Assembly (NCBI GenBank): GCA_905221605.1
Contig: CAJNDS010002087.1
Location: 195,001-257,000 of the forward strand
Origin: Symbiodinium natans
Lineage: Eukaryota; Sar; Dinophyceae; Suessiales; Symbiodiniaceae
Length of the DNA stretch: 62,000 nucleotides
Direction: 5' to 3'
Each line of letters begins with the position of its first letter. Position 1 is the first letter of the stretch. The position numbers were made by a program, and so were the translations under genes. Positions 47,572 to 60,100 of this stretch are shown here, piece after piece. The notes under the pieces are model-generated. The model did no database searches, was not told the DNA's origin, and worked only from the letters and a program-made list of their open reading frames with translations.

Positions 47572-50500
47572 GATTTTGCACGCTGTCGGAAGACACTAGC
47601 ATCGCAGCAGTGCTGCGAGGCCCTTACCGCGGCTTCCGGGGGACCGCCAAGCTCAGCGGTGGGCAGATGCAGGTACTGTCGGAAGACTTGGTCTGGATGC
47701 CGGGTTCCGGATTGAGTTGGGTTGAGGGTCTGGTTGGGCCCAGCCTTAAACAGCCAGCTCTTCAGACCCTTTTCGCCAAAAACTGGAGCCTTTGGGCAAG
47801 GGCGCTTACCTGGCTTGCCTGTAGGACGCAACGTGACAGGTCATCCTGGCAAACGGCACTGCGTTGGAGGTGCTTGGCTGAGAGCACCCGAAGCCGAACT
47901 AAACCCCCAGAGCCCGGTTGACTGCTAGCTGCTAGCCATCGGTCAAGTCTGAACCCTTGAAAGCCGTGAGCCCTAGGGCAACCGAAAATATGCTCTTCAA
48001 AAGGACAACTCAGTTATTGTTGGTGCATGGTGCTTTTTCGGGGGGGGGGGGCAGAGCGTTGCTCTGCTCTGGTAAGTGTAGGCCGTCCGCCCGCGAGGTA
48101 GAGGTGACGGATTGCAACATCATCCGGGAGGCAGGGGGGCTTTGCCCGAAGCCGTGCATGCGTGCCAACCTTGAACCGGCCTCCGCGAACTTTATCTTTT
48201 GCAGGACCTGCAAGCCATCCGAGAGGAGTGGCGCGACGAAACGGTGCCGGCAACAGGCACCTGCGTGCGGCCCACAGCCGCTTTCGAAGCAGCCAAGCCC
48301 TTAAAGAATCCAAAGCCAGGAAACATGCCCCACCCCCCCAAGCTCTCACACTCGAGATCCTTTGTATAAGGCCTAAACACCACTCTCCCTCCCCCCCCCC
48401 CCAAAACGCCGAGGCCGGGCTCTTTGATGCCGAGTTGGCTTGCACCCAGGCCCGGCGCATGGGTTGTTCGAGTTCGAGTGGTTGAGGAGTTTACGAGGCT
48501 GGTTTAGGATTTAGCTGTTCGGGTACTTTAACCACGAAAGCTAGCCTCTGAGGGCGAGCCGAGTCTTTACCAAGCGTAGGGTTGAACAACAGGGGTGCGG
48601 GGAGGGGGGTGCTGCTGCGCGTGGTGCAGGGGGCTAGCGCCACCTGGCTTCCGCGTTCAAGCCTAAGGGTACCTCGTCACCCCGAAAGTTGTGCCTTCGA
48701 GGCACTTAGGCCAGGCGCCAAGAAGGCTCAGGATCGGGGCTCAGAAACCTTCAAGAACACGATAAGCACCTTCCGGCATGGTCTGGAATCCCAGGCCTCA
48801 CAAACAACCTCAATCCCCTGGACCCCTCTACCCCCCCAAAGCTTCCTGAGCCCAAGATCCCTGATTCAAAAGACACTCCAATCGGGGCCCCCTGAGAGGA
48901 TGGCTGCTCCGTGATCGTGGCCCCCGAGTCCTTCCTGAGTTGCGACAGGTACTGCCAGGCTCTTTTGGGGGCTCTCTTTTGGGGGCTCTCTTTTGGGGGC
49001 TTTCGGAATCATGGGGCTGGGGGGATGCAAGGCTCTTGGGGCTTCGGGTGGTAGGCGAGTTCGGGGTTCGGGGATTCAGGTTTCTACGCGATTCAGGCGC
49101 CCCCCCCCCGGCGCCAAGTTTCTGGATTGAGGGCGTTTAACTGAGTTTAGGGTTCAGGGCTCTGGGGTCACTGCATCCTTGTGCGGGCCAACCTCAATAT
49201 GAGGGTGTTGCTGCGGCCCTGAGCCCTAAACCCTTTCATCGCAAAAGGGCAAGCTCGATCCTCTTGGCTGTAAAATTCCAGACCCTCCAACGCCCTGAAT
49301 CCCAAAAGTCCACAGCCACGGAGGCCTCTAAACACTCTGTCTCTGAGTGCACAGTGATTGGGTTCAGCGCAGGGATTTCCACACACCCCCTACACCCCCT
49401 ACACTGTTGGAAGCGCAGGCACACAGCATGCACTGCCACAAGGCCACAGAGGTTCAGTTGACTGTTCGTGCTTGGCGTGGTTCATGGCTTTGAAGGCTTG
49501 GGTACGGCTGCAGCAGGGGGATGGGGAGCGCACTCGCATAACACTGCAACGATCGGGAAGCCCAAGCCCCAAAACTGTTCTAGGCCCGAAGCAGCCCGAA
49601 GCCCAAAGCTTTGGAACTGAACTCCCCAACCCATCGAAGCTTCCAAGACCCAGGTTTGAGGTTTCGGGGCCGCGCTTCAGAGGCTAACGGGACGTGTTCT
49701 TTAGGCCCCGAGCCCTAAATGAAGCGTGCCACTCCTTGAAAAACCCTCCGCGGAGGCCTGGAGAACCCGGCGCGGGCAGTGCGAGCACGAGGAGGCGGTG
49801 GACTGTCGCTACGGGATGCCGACACCACAACAGCTGAGGCGGGATATCCACGAGTCGAAGCTTCACAGCTCGATCCCGTGGTAGGTTGGAGAAGAGCAGT
49901 TTGGGTTTCAAGAGTTTAGGGCTTAAGATTGGGTTGGGTCTTCTGGCGACTTGCTGTTTCGGGAGTAGGTCCTGAAGTAATCCGACAGGCTCGCGTACTG
50001 TCGAGGCATCAAAGCCGCCCACCGCGTTTCAACAAAAGCTTTTGCAGCAGAATCGCTGAGTATGTGGCCTGCAGAAGCCGGCATAGAGCCTGAAACCTAA
50101 AGTATGCCACAGCCGTCTGCTCCAGTTTTTTTCCCGAGGGGCAACGAGCGGTTGCTCTGCCGCTGCCAACCTCTCGCCAAGAGTCGGCTGGGCCAGCAGG
50201 CCCTTGTCTTGCCCTAAATGTGGAGGTTTCCGAAATTCGGGGTGCCGTACCTTCTTGCGGTCCTGAGCATACGGGAATACTATTATTTGGGGTGTACTTT
50301 GGGGGTCCCTTATTTTCGTAAACTCCCACACAGAGGTCACAAGAGGAGCTTCAGGAGTTAGGGTGTCATTTGTTGCTTTCAGTTCTTTTGATGCTTCATT
50401 TTGGGTTTGCAAAGGTTGAGTTAAGCCCTACGCTTTTCGGGGCAGCGTAAGCCCTATTTGCTGAACGCCCGTCAGGAACCTCCCCAAGGAAACTCGACCA

Positions 50501-52868
50501 GCAAGCTAAAAATCCAAAGCCCGTAAAAACTGAAACTCGAAGTTGAAGGTGGCCGTGGGCTCGAGGGTGGTGCTGCTGCCCGGCTGTTCGCGTTATGGCA
50601 TGTAGCCCAATCCCTGAGGGGTGTATAGGGTTTCGGAAGGTTGGGGCTTTTTTCGGTTTTTTCATATTTTCAATTTAGAGTCGCCTGGCAGAAGCACACT
50701 TCCGACCATAATCATTAAACCCAAAAAACCAAAAGCCTTGCGCCAAGTCCGGCCCCCGACAAACACACAAGAAAACGGCAGCAACGAACATGCGCGGGCC
50801 AGACTTCGGAACAAATGTCGGACTGATCAGGGACACGAACCTTTCACCCCAAAGCCCAAGAAGAATAGGCAACCCAAAACACAGATCCTGAGGCTCTCCG
50901 GCAGCCACCGGGGTGCGGCGGGGACTGCGCTGGCACCTCCAGGCCCAGACGGCCACGTCAAGGTGCGGGGAATGGGGGAGTGGGGGAACAGGGTCGTGGG
51001 GATCTCAGGTTTGGGGGTTGCACGGGGGGATCCGCCTTACCAGCCAAGGCCGCCATTTTGGGAGCCTGAAGCTCCGCCTTTTTGTTGCGTTGGGCCACCC
51101 TAGAGCCCTAGACCCCAAACATCCTCAACCCCAAACCCCACACCCGGAGGTCCACGTCCAGGAGCTGCTTACCCTGCACAAGGAGAGCTTCCAAGGAGTC
51201 GAGAACGGCCGGGCGACGGGGAGGCCCGAAAAGCATCGGGGATATCGGGGGGGTTTCGGATACTTTTTCCGAATATTTGCAGAGGGCGCGTGGAGCGTCC
51301 GAACATCTGAAGCCCTGAGTCCTGACGCAGAGTGCGGGATGTTCGGACTCTCAGAAGTTTTGGACAGTTCTTCGGGACGTCAGGTCCGTCTCTTGCGACG
51401 AGCTCCGCATGGGCGAGCTCGTGGAGATCAGCGCCGGCTCCCACGAGGGCCAGCGTGGGGCGGTTCTGAAGTGCGATCCGGTGGCTTGGTTTCGCGTTTG
51501 GGGAGTTTGGGGTTTGGGGTTTAGGGCTTGGGGTTAAGGACTTCACCCCTAAATCCTGCTTGGCCGCCCACGAAAATGAATCATTGTCTTCTGCTTCTTT
51601 GCAGGGTACGGGGCTTTTCGGTACCGTCTATGCGATGTGCTCTCTTGTTAAGGGGCTGTTTTGCCTAGTTGCCCTCAGGCCCTACTTTGGAGCCAGCAAA
51701 AGGGTACGCGGGCTCACATGGATCCCCCTTTGTAAACCATGCACATCTGGCCACCCGTAAGCTCTGTATCCCAGTAAACCCTGGCCCTACATCCCGCAAC
51801 TCCCCTAACCATATGTCATGTCCTAAAGCCACTGAACCCCATAACGACATTGGCCCAGCCCGCTAACTCCCAGAACCTGCACCACCCGTTCAAAGTTGGG
51901 GGACTTCTCCGTCGTTCCGGGTTGCAGGGTTCAGGATCTCAAAGCACTCTTATGCCTTCTGAAGCCCTGGCCCTGGACCTTGAGGCCTGAAGCATGAAAG
52001 ATGTTGAGTCCTCAGCCCTGAACCCATGAGAACCTCCGAACCCCGCAGCCCCCAAAGCCCTAAAACCAACTGCTCTCCTGAGGTGTCGGACCGCTTCAGC
52101 GCCTCCCGGTTTCAATTGGGATCGGGGGGGTTGGGACCCCGCGCCCTATCAGAACCCAAAAGGGCCCAGATCCGAACAGAGAGATTGCTTTTGGGCCCAA
52201 GCTCGAAGGCCCTCAAGCCCAAGCTCTCAAACCAAAGACCCTAAAGAACTCTTCAGCCGTGCTCTTATGCCCTGAAGGCCCAAAAGGGCCCCAAAGGCCC
52301 TAAAGGCCGATAAATCCCTTCCCCCTAATATTAAACAACCCCCCCCCCCCCCCCCTTGTATCAGAAAAAACCCCCAAACCCCAAAGAGTTTTGGAATTGG
52401 GGGGGGCTCTTATCGTTTCTCCGAACAAACAGCCCGTCCTTCGAGCTTGCTGGCTCAGTCATAGAGCAAGCCAGAAGCACCTAAACCCTACACCCTAAAC
52501 CCTTGAGTCTTCAGGGTTTCGGGCTTTCAGAGTCAGGGTCAGGAGTTTGAAGAGTTAAAACTTCAGGTTTCCGCTTCAGGCTTCCTACGCCCCCCACCCC
52601 CCCCCCCCAAAAAAAAAACGCCTCCTGATTCGGTAGAGGTTTTAAAAGGGGTCGGGTTTTTGGGCCAGGGCGTTTTTCAAGTTGGGAGGGTATTAATGTT
52701 AGTGGGAAGGGGTTCAGGCCCTAAACGTCCCTAAATCCTTCTGAGGTGAGCCTCGGCCGCGCCGTGGAGGTGTCGGCGTTCGACACCGAGGTCCTTAGTT
52801 GCGCGGCGTCGTCGCCTGGCCCTCGTAGAAAAAATGGGCAGATGTACTCAATGAGTAAGGAATCATAG
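47572..52868 (+). CDS. Multi-exon gene with KOW-like motifs (structure approximate)
   Basis: I assemble plausible exons from frame and splice context: 47572-47672 (AVLRGPYRGFRGTAKLSGG), ~48205-48317 (DLQAIREEWRDETVPATGTC), ~49756-49880 (GQCEHEEAVDCRYGMPTPQQ), ~50126-50199 (PRGNERLLCRCQPLAKS), 50893-50962 (GSHRGAAGTALAPPGPDGHV), 51150-51223 (VHVQELLTLHKESFQGVENG), ~51384-51479 (GELVEISAGSHEGQRGAVLK) and a last exon 52746-52868 (VSLGRAVEVSAFDTEVLSCA..., stop TAG). Three segments share the KOW pattern (hydrophobic, G-x-x-x-G-x-x-G), found in SPT5, GPKOW and ribosomal proteins that bind RNA or RNA polymerase. Phases between all exons were not verified and upstream exons may be missing. These could be two genes. 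Confidence 0.4.
48958..49002 (+). repeat. 14-15 bp tandem repeat (CTCTCTTTTGGGGG)n
   Basis: Three head-to-tail copies of 'ctcttttgggggctct' within a putative intron. Confidence 0.75.
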
Positions 52869-52871
52869 GAG

Positions 52872-53597
52872 ATGGTCCGTTGGGGGTTTATAGGGTGGCA
52901 GCTGAGGGGCACGGGGCGGAACTGTTCCGCGGACCGCTGCAAGACGGAGCTCATGGATGACCCTGAAGCCTCCTGCCACGAGCACTGCGATAGTCAGGGC
53001 CTCCACTGCTTGCGGGCCTGGCGCAAGGGCCACGACCACTGCCAACAGGACGGCCTCCTCCCCTGTGACCACCGCCGTGGGGGAAACAAGGTCTGCGAGT
53101 GTGTGCCACAGGTGCGACCAGACCTCTGCTTCCAGAAGGGCCTCACGTATCTGCCCTTGAACATGGCGAAGCAAAGCCGCAGCCACGAGACCGATGCCCT
53201 CAGCTGCCAGCGGCGCTGTGCCAAGGTCTTTGGCTGTGCACATTTCTCCTACTTTACTGACGGTGGCTGCCACCTCCAGGACGAGAAGGCCGAGCTCCAA
53301 GGCAGCGACGGCGTGACCTCCGGGCCGGCCTCCTGCCTTCTGCAGCCTGCGCACTCTGAGCACCACACAGCGTGCCTCACCGAAGGCGTCGGCTACGCCC
53401 CTTTGGACATGCACGGCCAGGCGCGCAGCCATGGAACCCTGGCGAAGTGCCAGCAGCGCTGTGCGGACGTCAAGGGCTGTGCCCACTTTTCTTTCTGGTC
53501 CGATGGTGGCTGCCACCTACAGGACCACCGGGCCGTGGCCAAAGCAAGCCCTGGCACCACGTCAGGGAAGCCCGGCTGCTCACTCGAGGCTGCTTGA
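52872..53597 (+). CDS. Protein with two PAN/Apple-like domains
   Basis: 241 residues. A Cys-rich module at 35-77 (CHEHCDSQGLHCLRAW ... CQQDGLLPC ... CEC) is followed by two PAN/Apple-like repeats at 86-155 and 168-236, each with CQxRCAxVxGCAHFSxxxDGGC. PAN domains mediate protein or carbohydrate binding in secreted proteins. No signal peptide is seen; the first ~10 residues (MVRWGFIGWQ) read poorly and the real start may lie in an upstream exon, possibly joined at the AG near 52901. The start is only four bases after the previous gene's putative stop. The stop is TGA at 53595. Confidence 0.6.
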   Translation: MVRWGFIGWQLRGTGRNCSADRCKTELMDDPEASCHEHCDSQGLHCLRAWRKGHDHCQQDGLLPCDHRRGGNKVCECVPQVRPDLCFQKGLTYLPLNMAKQSRSHETDALSCQRRCAKVFGCAHFSYFTDGGCHLQDEKAELQGSDGVTSGPASCLLQPAHSEHHTACLTEGVGYAPLDMHGQARSHGTLAKCQQRCADVKGCAHFSFWSDGGCHLQDHRAVAKASPGTTSGKPGCSLEAA

Positions 53598-54953
53598 TCG
53601 CAGAGGACCGCTGTTCAATCGTTGTCCCTTCGTTGTCCCTTTGTTGGCCGAACGGCGGGAGGGGTTCGTAAGGTTGGCAGAGCAGCCAAGGAAGGTGCCC
53701 GAACGGAGGGCGAGGCGAAGGATGAGGCGGAGGCCTGCGCCAATTTCGTGGATGTTCAGGACCACTGCGAGGTCGCACATGGTTGCAAGGCGCCGGAGCT
53801 TCCAAAACATCTCCAAGCCATTGAGCTGTGCTCTGGGCATGTGTGCTAGGCCTCGCTGGGCAGAGATTAAAGGATAACACAGCCAGTTGGAGGATACCAA
53901 AACCAAAGAAAGTGGTTATTACAACTGGGGAGGCCTGAGAACGCGGATAGCACAACCAGTGCCTTGCATTTTGGTGGATATTGCAACCGGAGGCCTTTCT
54001 GGCTCATGCGAATGGCTGCAGAGTTTGGCGTTGGCGACCCCCTAAGGGTGTGCCTGGCTATGCAAACCTTCGAGGTCGAGGTAGAAGAGCTTCCTGATTT
54101 ACAAGGTAAGAGATGAAAAAAGCCAATGAGAAAACCACGAAATCTTTGGGCAATCACATATGAAAGAATCAATGTTGCAGAAACGAAGTAATTTGTTCAT
54201 ACAAGCTCCTGGTGTAGGGAATTCTGTGGCCCACGACACATAAAAGGAGGAAACCACGAAATCACTGGGCAACCACATGTACAATCAACGAGTGTTGCAG
54301 AAACGAAATACATTCATTTTTACAAGCTCCTGGTGAAAGGAATTCTGTGCAGCTAATAATAAGGAGAAAACCATGAAATCACTGCGTAACCACATATGAA
54401 AACAATCAATGTTGCAGAAACGAAGTAATTTTGCTTATACAAGCTCCTCGTGTGGGGAATTCTGTGGCCCACAACAAGTAAAAGTCACAAGGAAAACCAC
54501 AAAATCACTGGGCAACCACATGTAAAATCAATGAGAAACGAAAACCCCTTGTGGCATCGAGCGCTCTCTGCAAAATCTGCAGCGTTGCTTTTGTCTCTGG
54601 GCATTTGTTACTCAAGCTCTAAGATTTGGCCTCGCAGTGCTGATAGGGTTTAGACAGCCCAGGGAGGACAGGGTCCAAGCAGATGAGAGATATCACAACT
54701 GAAGATGTTTTCAACATTGCAAGGTGTTCTGTTGGGAGCCCAACTCTGGTTTGGAATGTTGGTAACTTGTAACCTTAATCAGCGGTTGTGATATCACGGT
54801 TTCTGGTTTGCCCTCAAACCAACAGCAGTTGCGACATCCCGGTTTTTGGTTGTAATAACCTGCTTGGTTGTAGCGTCCCGTACTCGCTCGCTAGGAATGG
54901 CATAGGCATAGGCGCAGCTCCGAACCAGCCTCCGATGTGCGGAACCTTGAGAG
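53598..54953. other. Intergenic region with minisatellite
   Basis: No supported gene. A 76-codon plus frame (53622-53849) contains several Cys but no clear motif. A ~120-bp tandem repeat fills 54125-54540. Short 'ggttgtgatatcac.gtttctggtt' blocks repeat near 54784-54860. Confidence 0.45.
54125..54540 (+). repeat. ~120-bp minisatellite, about 3.4 copies
   Basis: Unit starts (gaaaaccacgaaatc...) lie near 54130, 54249, 54365 and 54491. Each unit contains 'atgttgcagaaacgaa', 'acaagctcctggtg' and 'ggaattctgtg'. Copies differ by substitutions and small indels. Confidence 0.85.
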
Positions 54954-54968
54954 GTGGTGGTGACACAC

Positions 54969-56025
54969 ATGGAGCATCGGTCATGCGACGTTTACTGCAA
55001 CGACGAGGGCCTGGGCTGTGCCGGTGCCTGGACGGGTGCAAGCTGTAGCTCTGGGCATCGCCAGGACTGCGACAGGCTCGGCAGTGCGACCATGACTTGT
55101 AACGTGGCAGCATGGAGACGTGTGCCACAAAGCTCCGTTCGAGTTCGTTCTGCGGGGGAGATGTTTGGCACGTTGGTACATGTTTGCGTGCTTGGCCCAG
55201 GTCACTGCACCCACAGATCCAGTGCGGAAGGTGAGCCGGAGAACCGCGCCCAGCACCTCGGAGGAGGGGAGCGTGGGGAGCGCGGGGAGCGCGGGGAGCA
55301 GGAGGAGCAGGAGGAGCATGGAGAGCAGGAACAGCAGGACTCCTGGGGCTTCCACTGCAACGCGGACTCGGATGTGGAGTCCTGGAGTGCCGAGAGGCGC
55401 TGGTGGTGCTGCCGGGAGATGGAAGTGGGCTGTGTGGAGACTCCTACGAGCTACACTTGCAGCCCCTCTGGGGACTTCCAGTTCTGGGAGGAGGATGCTT
55501 GGCGCTTGTGCTTTTCTTGGAGGTCCTCCCCTTTCCCCAGCCCAGTGAAGAGCCAAGGACAAGAGACGCTTCTGTTGCCGAGAGGAGGGTGTTTGCGGCC
55601 AAGACCGCGAGTCCGGCCGGTCCGTCCACTCCGACGACTCCGACGACTCCGACGAGTGCACGCAGCTCCTTCACCAGGCGATGTGGCGAAGTAGAGAAAG
55701 CCGCTCTGTCTCAGACCCATTCAAGGGGTTGTTTGGGACACGTTTTTGGGGCTTCGAGACGGGTTCCGTGGTTTCTTATGTTTCTTTCTCTCCATGGCCT
55801 GTCCTCCGAATCCACCTGGCACCCCCCCAGCCTTCAACACGACACCGCGCGGCCCCTCCTTTTAGGAGCCCAGATTCTTGGGAATTCCCTAAGTCCTTTC
55901 CGAAGTACGTTCACAAGCCCTGATGAACCCTTTTCACCCCCCAACGAGTGCAGGAGGAGGAGGTCTCAGAGGCCATGCGCAGCTGGTGCTGCGAACACCG
56001 GGGCCTCGGTTGCCGGGGCCCCTGA
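54969..56025 (+). CDS. Cys-rich gene with W-C-C...G-C modules (structure approximate)
   Basis: From ATG 54969 the frame encodes CDVYCNDEGLGCAGAWTGAS...DC...TC, the same Cys-rich module as residues 35-77 of the neighbouring PAN protein. A Glu/Gln-rich repeat (55260-55340) and SWSAERRWWCCREMEVGC (55375-55434) follow. A final exon 55954-56025 reads EEEVSEAMRSWCCEHRGLGC and stops at TGA. Repeats of the form W..(K/R)..WCC....GC are frequent in dinoflagellate surface and secreted proteins, from general knowledge. Exons between 55460 and 55954 are uncertain; a hydrophobic segment (GGGCLALVLFLEVL, 55478-55525) in another frame may be a membrane anchor. Confidence 0.45.
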
Positions 56026-57196
56026 GATTTTCGAAATCTGACGGTCTTAACGGTTAAAACGCCGCTTCCTTCGACCCCGTAGAAGCCGCCATGCTCCATG
56101 TGCAATAGACCAAGACAACCGAGAGCTTGCGAAGGGGTTTTATTCCACGTTTTCAGGGGTGCTAGGATGGTTCCCCATTTTTCTAAGGGCACCTTCAATA
56201 GGCTGCGGCCCTACGATGACAGGAGGCCCTGAAAGGCACCAGTTCACGAGATGCCTTCCACTCGTGGTTCTTCTCTGTTTTCTCTTGGAATTTCGCTGAC
56301 GTAGCTTGTTCATGACAGCGAGTTGTAATGAAAGCATGCTGGAAGTAAAGAGAGGAATAGAACAAAAGAGGGGCAAGGGGGCAAGATTCAAAAAACGAAT
56401 GCACTTTGCAACGGGCTTGCAACAGGCATCTGAAGTGTTTCTCCTCGCCCCTCAAACAGAACTCTGAAGGCTGCGTCAAAAGAGCCTTGGCCGCCCCCGA
56501 AGCTTCGTAAGCCCATGCAGGCGACCAGTGCGACGCCCGAACGCTCGAGGACCGAGACGCTGGATGGCTGAGGCTTCTTTTCATCCTGGGCTTTTTTAAG
56601 GCTTGGCTTTTCAACGCCCGTGGGTTTAGCTTCGTGCTTGGCCCCAAAATCCGACAAGAGAGCCTTAATTTCAACACCCGAGCGCCAAGGCTTCAGCGCT
56701 TCTGGGAGGGTTGAGGCTTTCCGCCTGGCTTTTCAGCGCCCGTGGGTTTGGCTTCGTGCTTGGCGCCTGCCACGAGGACTCTGGGTCGCTGGAGACGCGG
56801 AGGTGGTGCCGAGCCCTCGGTACGTGGGGAAATGGCTGAGTTTTATAGGAGAAGCCTTTCGCAGTTACTAAAGAAGTAAAGAAAGCGCTGAATGGGTTGA
56901 GCCTCACTGATCGAGCGCTGGGTCCTTGGTGTTCATGAAAGCCCACCGCGTTTTGCTCTTCAGGTTGCGAGCATGAAGGCCTTGGCTGCGAAGAGCTGGA
57001 GGCTCGTATATTTATTTGTGTGTGTGTGTGTGTGTGTTTCGTCGGCGAATTCCCGCTTGCATTGTGTGGCACGGCAATGCGAAGCCGCTCATGTGTCCGG
57101 CTTGACGTGAACGAGGTGCTTTCGTGGCCGTTTCTGCTCAGACGACCTGCCTGTCGTCTCTCTTGACCACCACTTGTCAGGTCTTGTGCGAGCGCA
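56026..57196. other. Intergenic region
   Basis: No supported gene. 'ctggcttttcaacgcccgtgggtttagcttcgtgcttggc' (about 56600) is duplicated at about 56727. A (TG)11 microsatellite lies at 57017-57037. Confidence 0.5.
57017..57037 (+). repeat. (TG)n microsatellite
   Basis: Uninterrupted alternating TG, 21 bp. Confidence 0.9.
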
Positions 57197-60100
57197 ATGG
57201 AGCGCTGCATCAAGGAGGGCCTGCTGCCACCCACACTGTGCCGGGAGCTGAGGCTCCTTCACCTTGCCGCGGCAGTACCTGGGTACAGGCCCAACTGCAC
57301 GGCCTGCACGCTCCTGGCCTGTCCCGTCTGGGGTTGGCCGGCCCTGCTCCGTGCGCGGGAGCTCGCGCGCAACGCGGCAGAAGATTTTTTCGACGAATTT
57401 GGGGGTCTCTGGCCGGAGACGACCGTCACCGTGTGCTGGTTTCCTGGGTCCTCACTGCCAATGCACACGGACAACTGCAAAGACTATCTCTCGAAGCGGC
57501 ATGTCTCGGTGGTAGTCTGGCTGAGCAGTCAAGGCGAGGACTTCGAAGGCGGCGAGTTCTTCTTCCAGGGCGCCGGACAGTCGGAAGCAGAGGAAGTGGT
57601 GCGGCCAAGAGCAGGCAACGCGGCGCTCTTCCGAGCTGACGAGCCGCATGGCCTGCGAGGCGTGGTGCGAGGAGCCCGCCTGGCACTCAATGTTTGGTTC
57701 ACGCGGGATCCCGGAGCCGCGGAGGATGCGAAGCTGCTCCAGCTGCACATGCTTCGCGCAAGCACTCGGTCCGAGCGCCTTTTCGGCTTGGGGCCCCAGG
57801 CATGTTGGCCATCGGACGAGGCCGCGGCGTGCCTGGCCAAACGTACCTTGGCCCAGGTTGGGCTACCGCCCCGTGCCCAGGTTCTGAAACCGAGACGCCA
57901 TCGCCTCGCTGCCACGAACTTGAAGCTCCGCTCTGGGCTTCCCGCAGCGCGGCGGGCGCGCCTGGCTGTGGCAGCGCACAGCCAGCTCTTGGCCGCGGAG
58001 AATTCGCGGTGCGCTGGGCGCGCTTCGAGGTGCTTCTTTCGGCTCTTGCGCCGCCGCGAGAGGCAGGTGTGCACAGCCTTGCCTCAGTGGCATCAGCACG
58101 GCCTCGTGTCCCTGGCCCAGCTGAGCTCCCCCTGCTCTGCGTGCTGTCGGAAAGTGCGCGATGGCACAACACGCGGTGCGCGTGTGGAGGTCGTTGAGGA
58201 GGTGCCTGGGCTGGTGATTGCAAGGGGCGTGCTGGGCGGCCAGCTCCAGAGAAGGCTGCGAAAGCTTGCCGACAGCCTCATGTCTGCCCAGGGCAAGCTG
58301 ATGAACCAGGCCATGCGCTTTGGCACAGACGTTCCCCCGTGGGCACATGCCTTGGCTCGGAGGACACGGGTGCCAGCTCTCTCAACCCCATAAACTAGAC
58401 CGCATTCGGAAATAGTTTGAACGCAATATACAAGTCGTTCCATTGCAGGATCCGGAGGATTCCCGGCTTCTTCACAGACCGCCCGCCTGCGTTCGATCAG
58501 CTCATTGCCGGGAACCCAGCTGAGCACCTGACACCAAACCCTCAAGCATGCCCACTCCCGCTAATGTACCCTGAAGTGGGATGTGGAGTCTGGCGGAGGT
58601 GAACGCCTACTATCCCGGTGAGGCACAGCTTTTTGGGGCTGGCGCGGTCGGCGAGCTTGGGGAGCAGGGGTTTGGTTGTAAAGCTCAGCCTTGAACACGA
58701 GTCTAAAGCCCTGAGTGCCCTTCAGACTTAGCTTGAGACATCGCCAGTCTCCGCGAGAGGGCATCCGGCGCCACGTGGACCTCCTAAAGTTCGGGGACCA
58801 CGTGCTGGGCGTTTGCTTGGGCGCAGACGCAACGCTTACGCTCAGGCAGCGGGCTCCGGTAGGGTTGGTGGAGGAAAAGAAATTCAAGTACTTTGGGCCT
58901 CCTTGTGGGGGGTGGATGCGAGTTGTGGAGTGTTGACTGGGAGCATGTGGTAACCAAGAGAAGGCGTGTTTGGAGTTTCAAGTGCTGACAGGACGGTTTG
59001 GGGTGGTTTAGAAGACATAGGGTTGAAATAACGGGTGAGTTTTGGTCCCATTGGTTGAGCCCTAAACTCTACACACCCTTAAGCCCCGAAACCCCGAAAC
59101 CCTACAACCCGAAAGCCCTTTGACCCGTCAGAGACAGTTGCGGGCCGAAGAAGCCTCGGGTGCCTACCCGCGGCAGGCGCATCGCAGAGCATGTGCTGCC
59201 CATCCAGCCAGGTGCCCCGTCTCGGTCGAAGGTCTGTAGGGGTTGTCCGGGATTGAGCAGTTCGGTCTGGGGCTTGGAGTTAGGCATGAGGGGTGTTGGC
59301 TTGGGGTTTCGAGGTTTCGGGGGGTTGAAGGGTCACCCAGCCAGGAGTCGATGCCAAGGGGGTTAGGGTGAACGATGGTTCCTTATTGGTTTGCCTTACC
59401 ACATAGTCCTAATACACAAGGGCCTAAGAACCAAAGCCCCAAATCCCAAATAACTTCCTGACAACGAAGAGTACCCAACAGTCCTGCTCTCAGAAACCTC
59501 AGCCTCTGCACTTGCCCCTGGGGCCCCCCTTTTCGGGGTTGTGCAGAATTAGTGTCTTTCGGGTTGAGAGCGTTATACCCCAAACCTAGGGGGGTTGCAA
59601 AACAATGTCGGGTAGGCGGCTTACAGCTGCACTCCAAGGCTTGAAACGCTGCATACCAGCGAGGTGTAGACATGTGCAGAATCAACATAGCCCTGCAGCC
59701 CTGAAACCTAACCCTACCAAACCCTAAACCCTTAGAGCCCTAAACCCTACTTACCCCCCGAAAGCGCAACCCCAAAACCCTTACAAAGCCATAACATCCC
59801 AAAGCCCTCAACACCCCAAAGCCTCTTCAATCCCCAGTGACCCTGAAGGTGCGGAGTGCGCCCTCGCCGACGAGGACCTCGAGGGCCCAGCGGTGGATGC
59901 CGCTGTCCGTGCCGGAGACGCCTCTTGCCTGCTTTGGGGGAGTTTTTGGGTTTGGGGGTTTCTGTTCTCTTCGGTTTGGGGTTCAGGGTGTAGGGGCGGG
60001 GCCATCGCGAATAGGCCATTGTTCGGTGAAGCCGATGTCGCCTTCAACAGCGCACCATGCAAAACTACTGTCAAATCGAGACATCTTCCTGGCGACGGGG

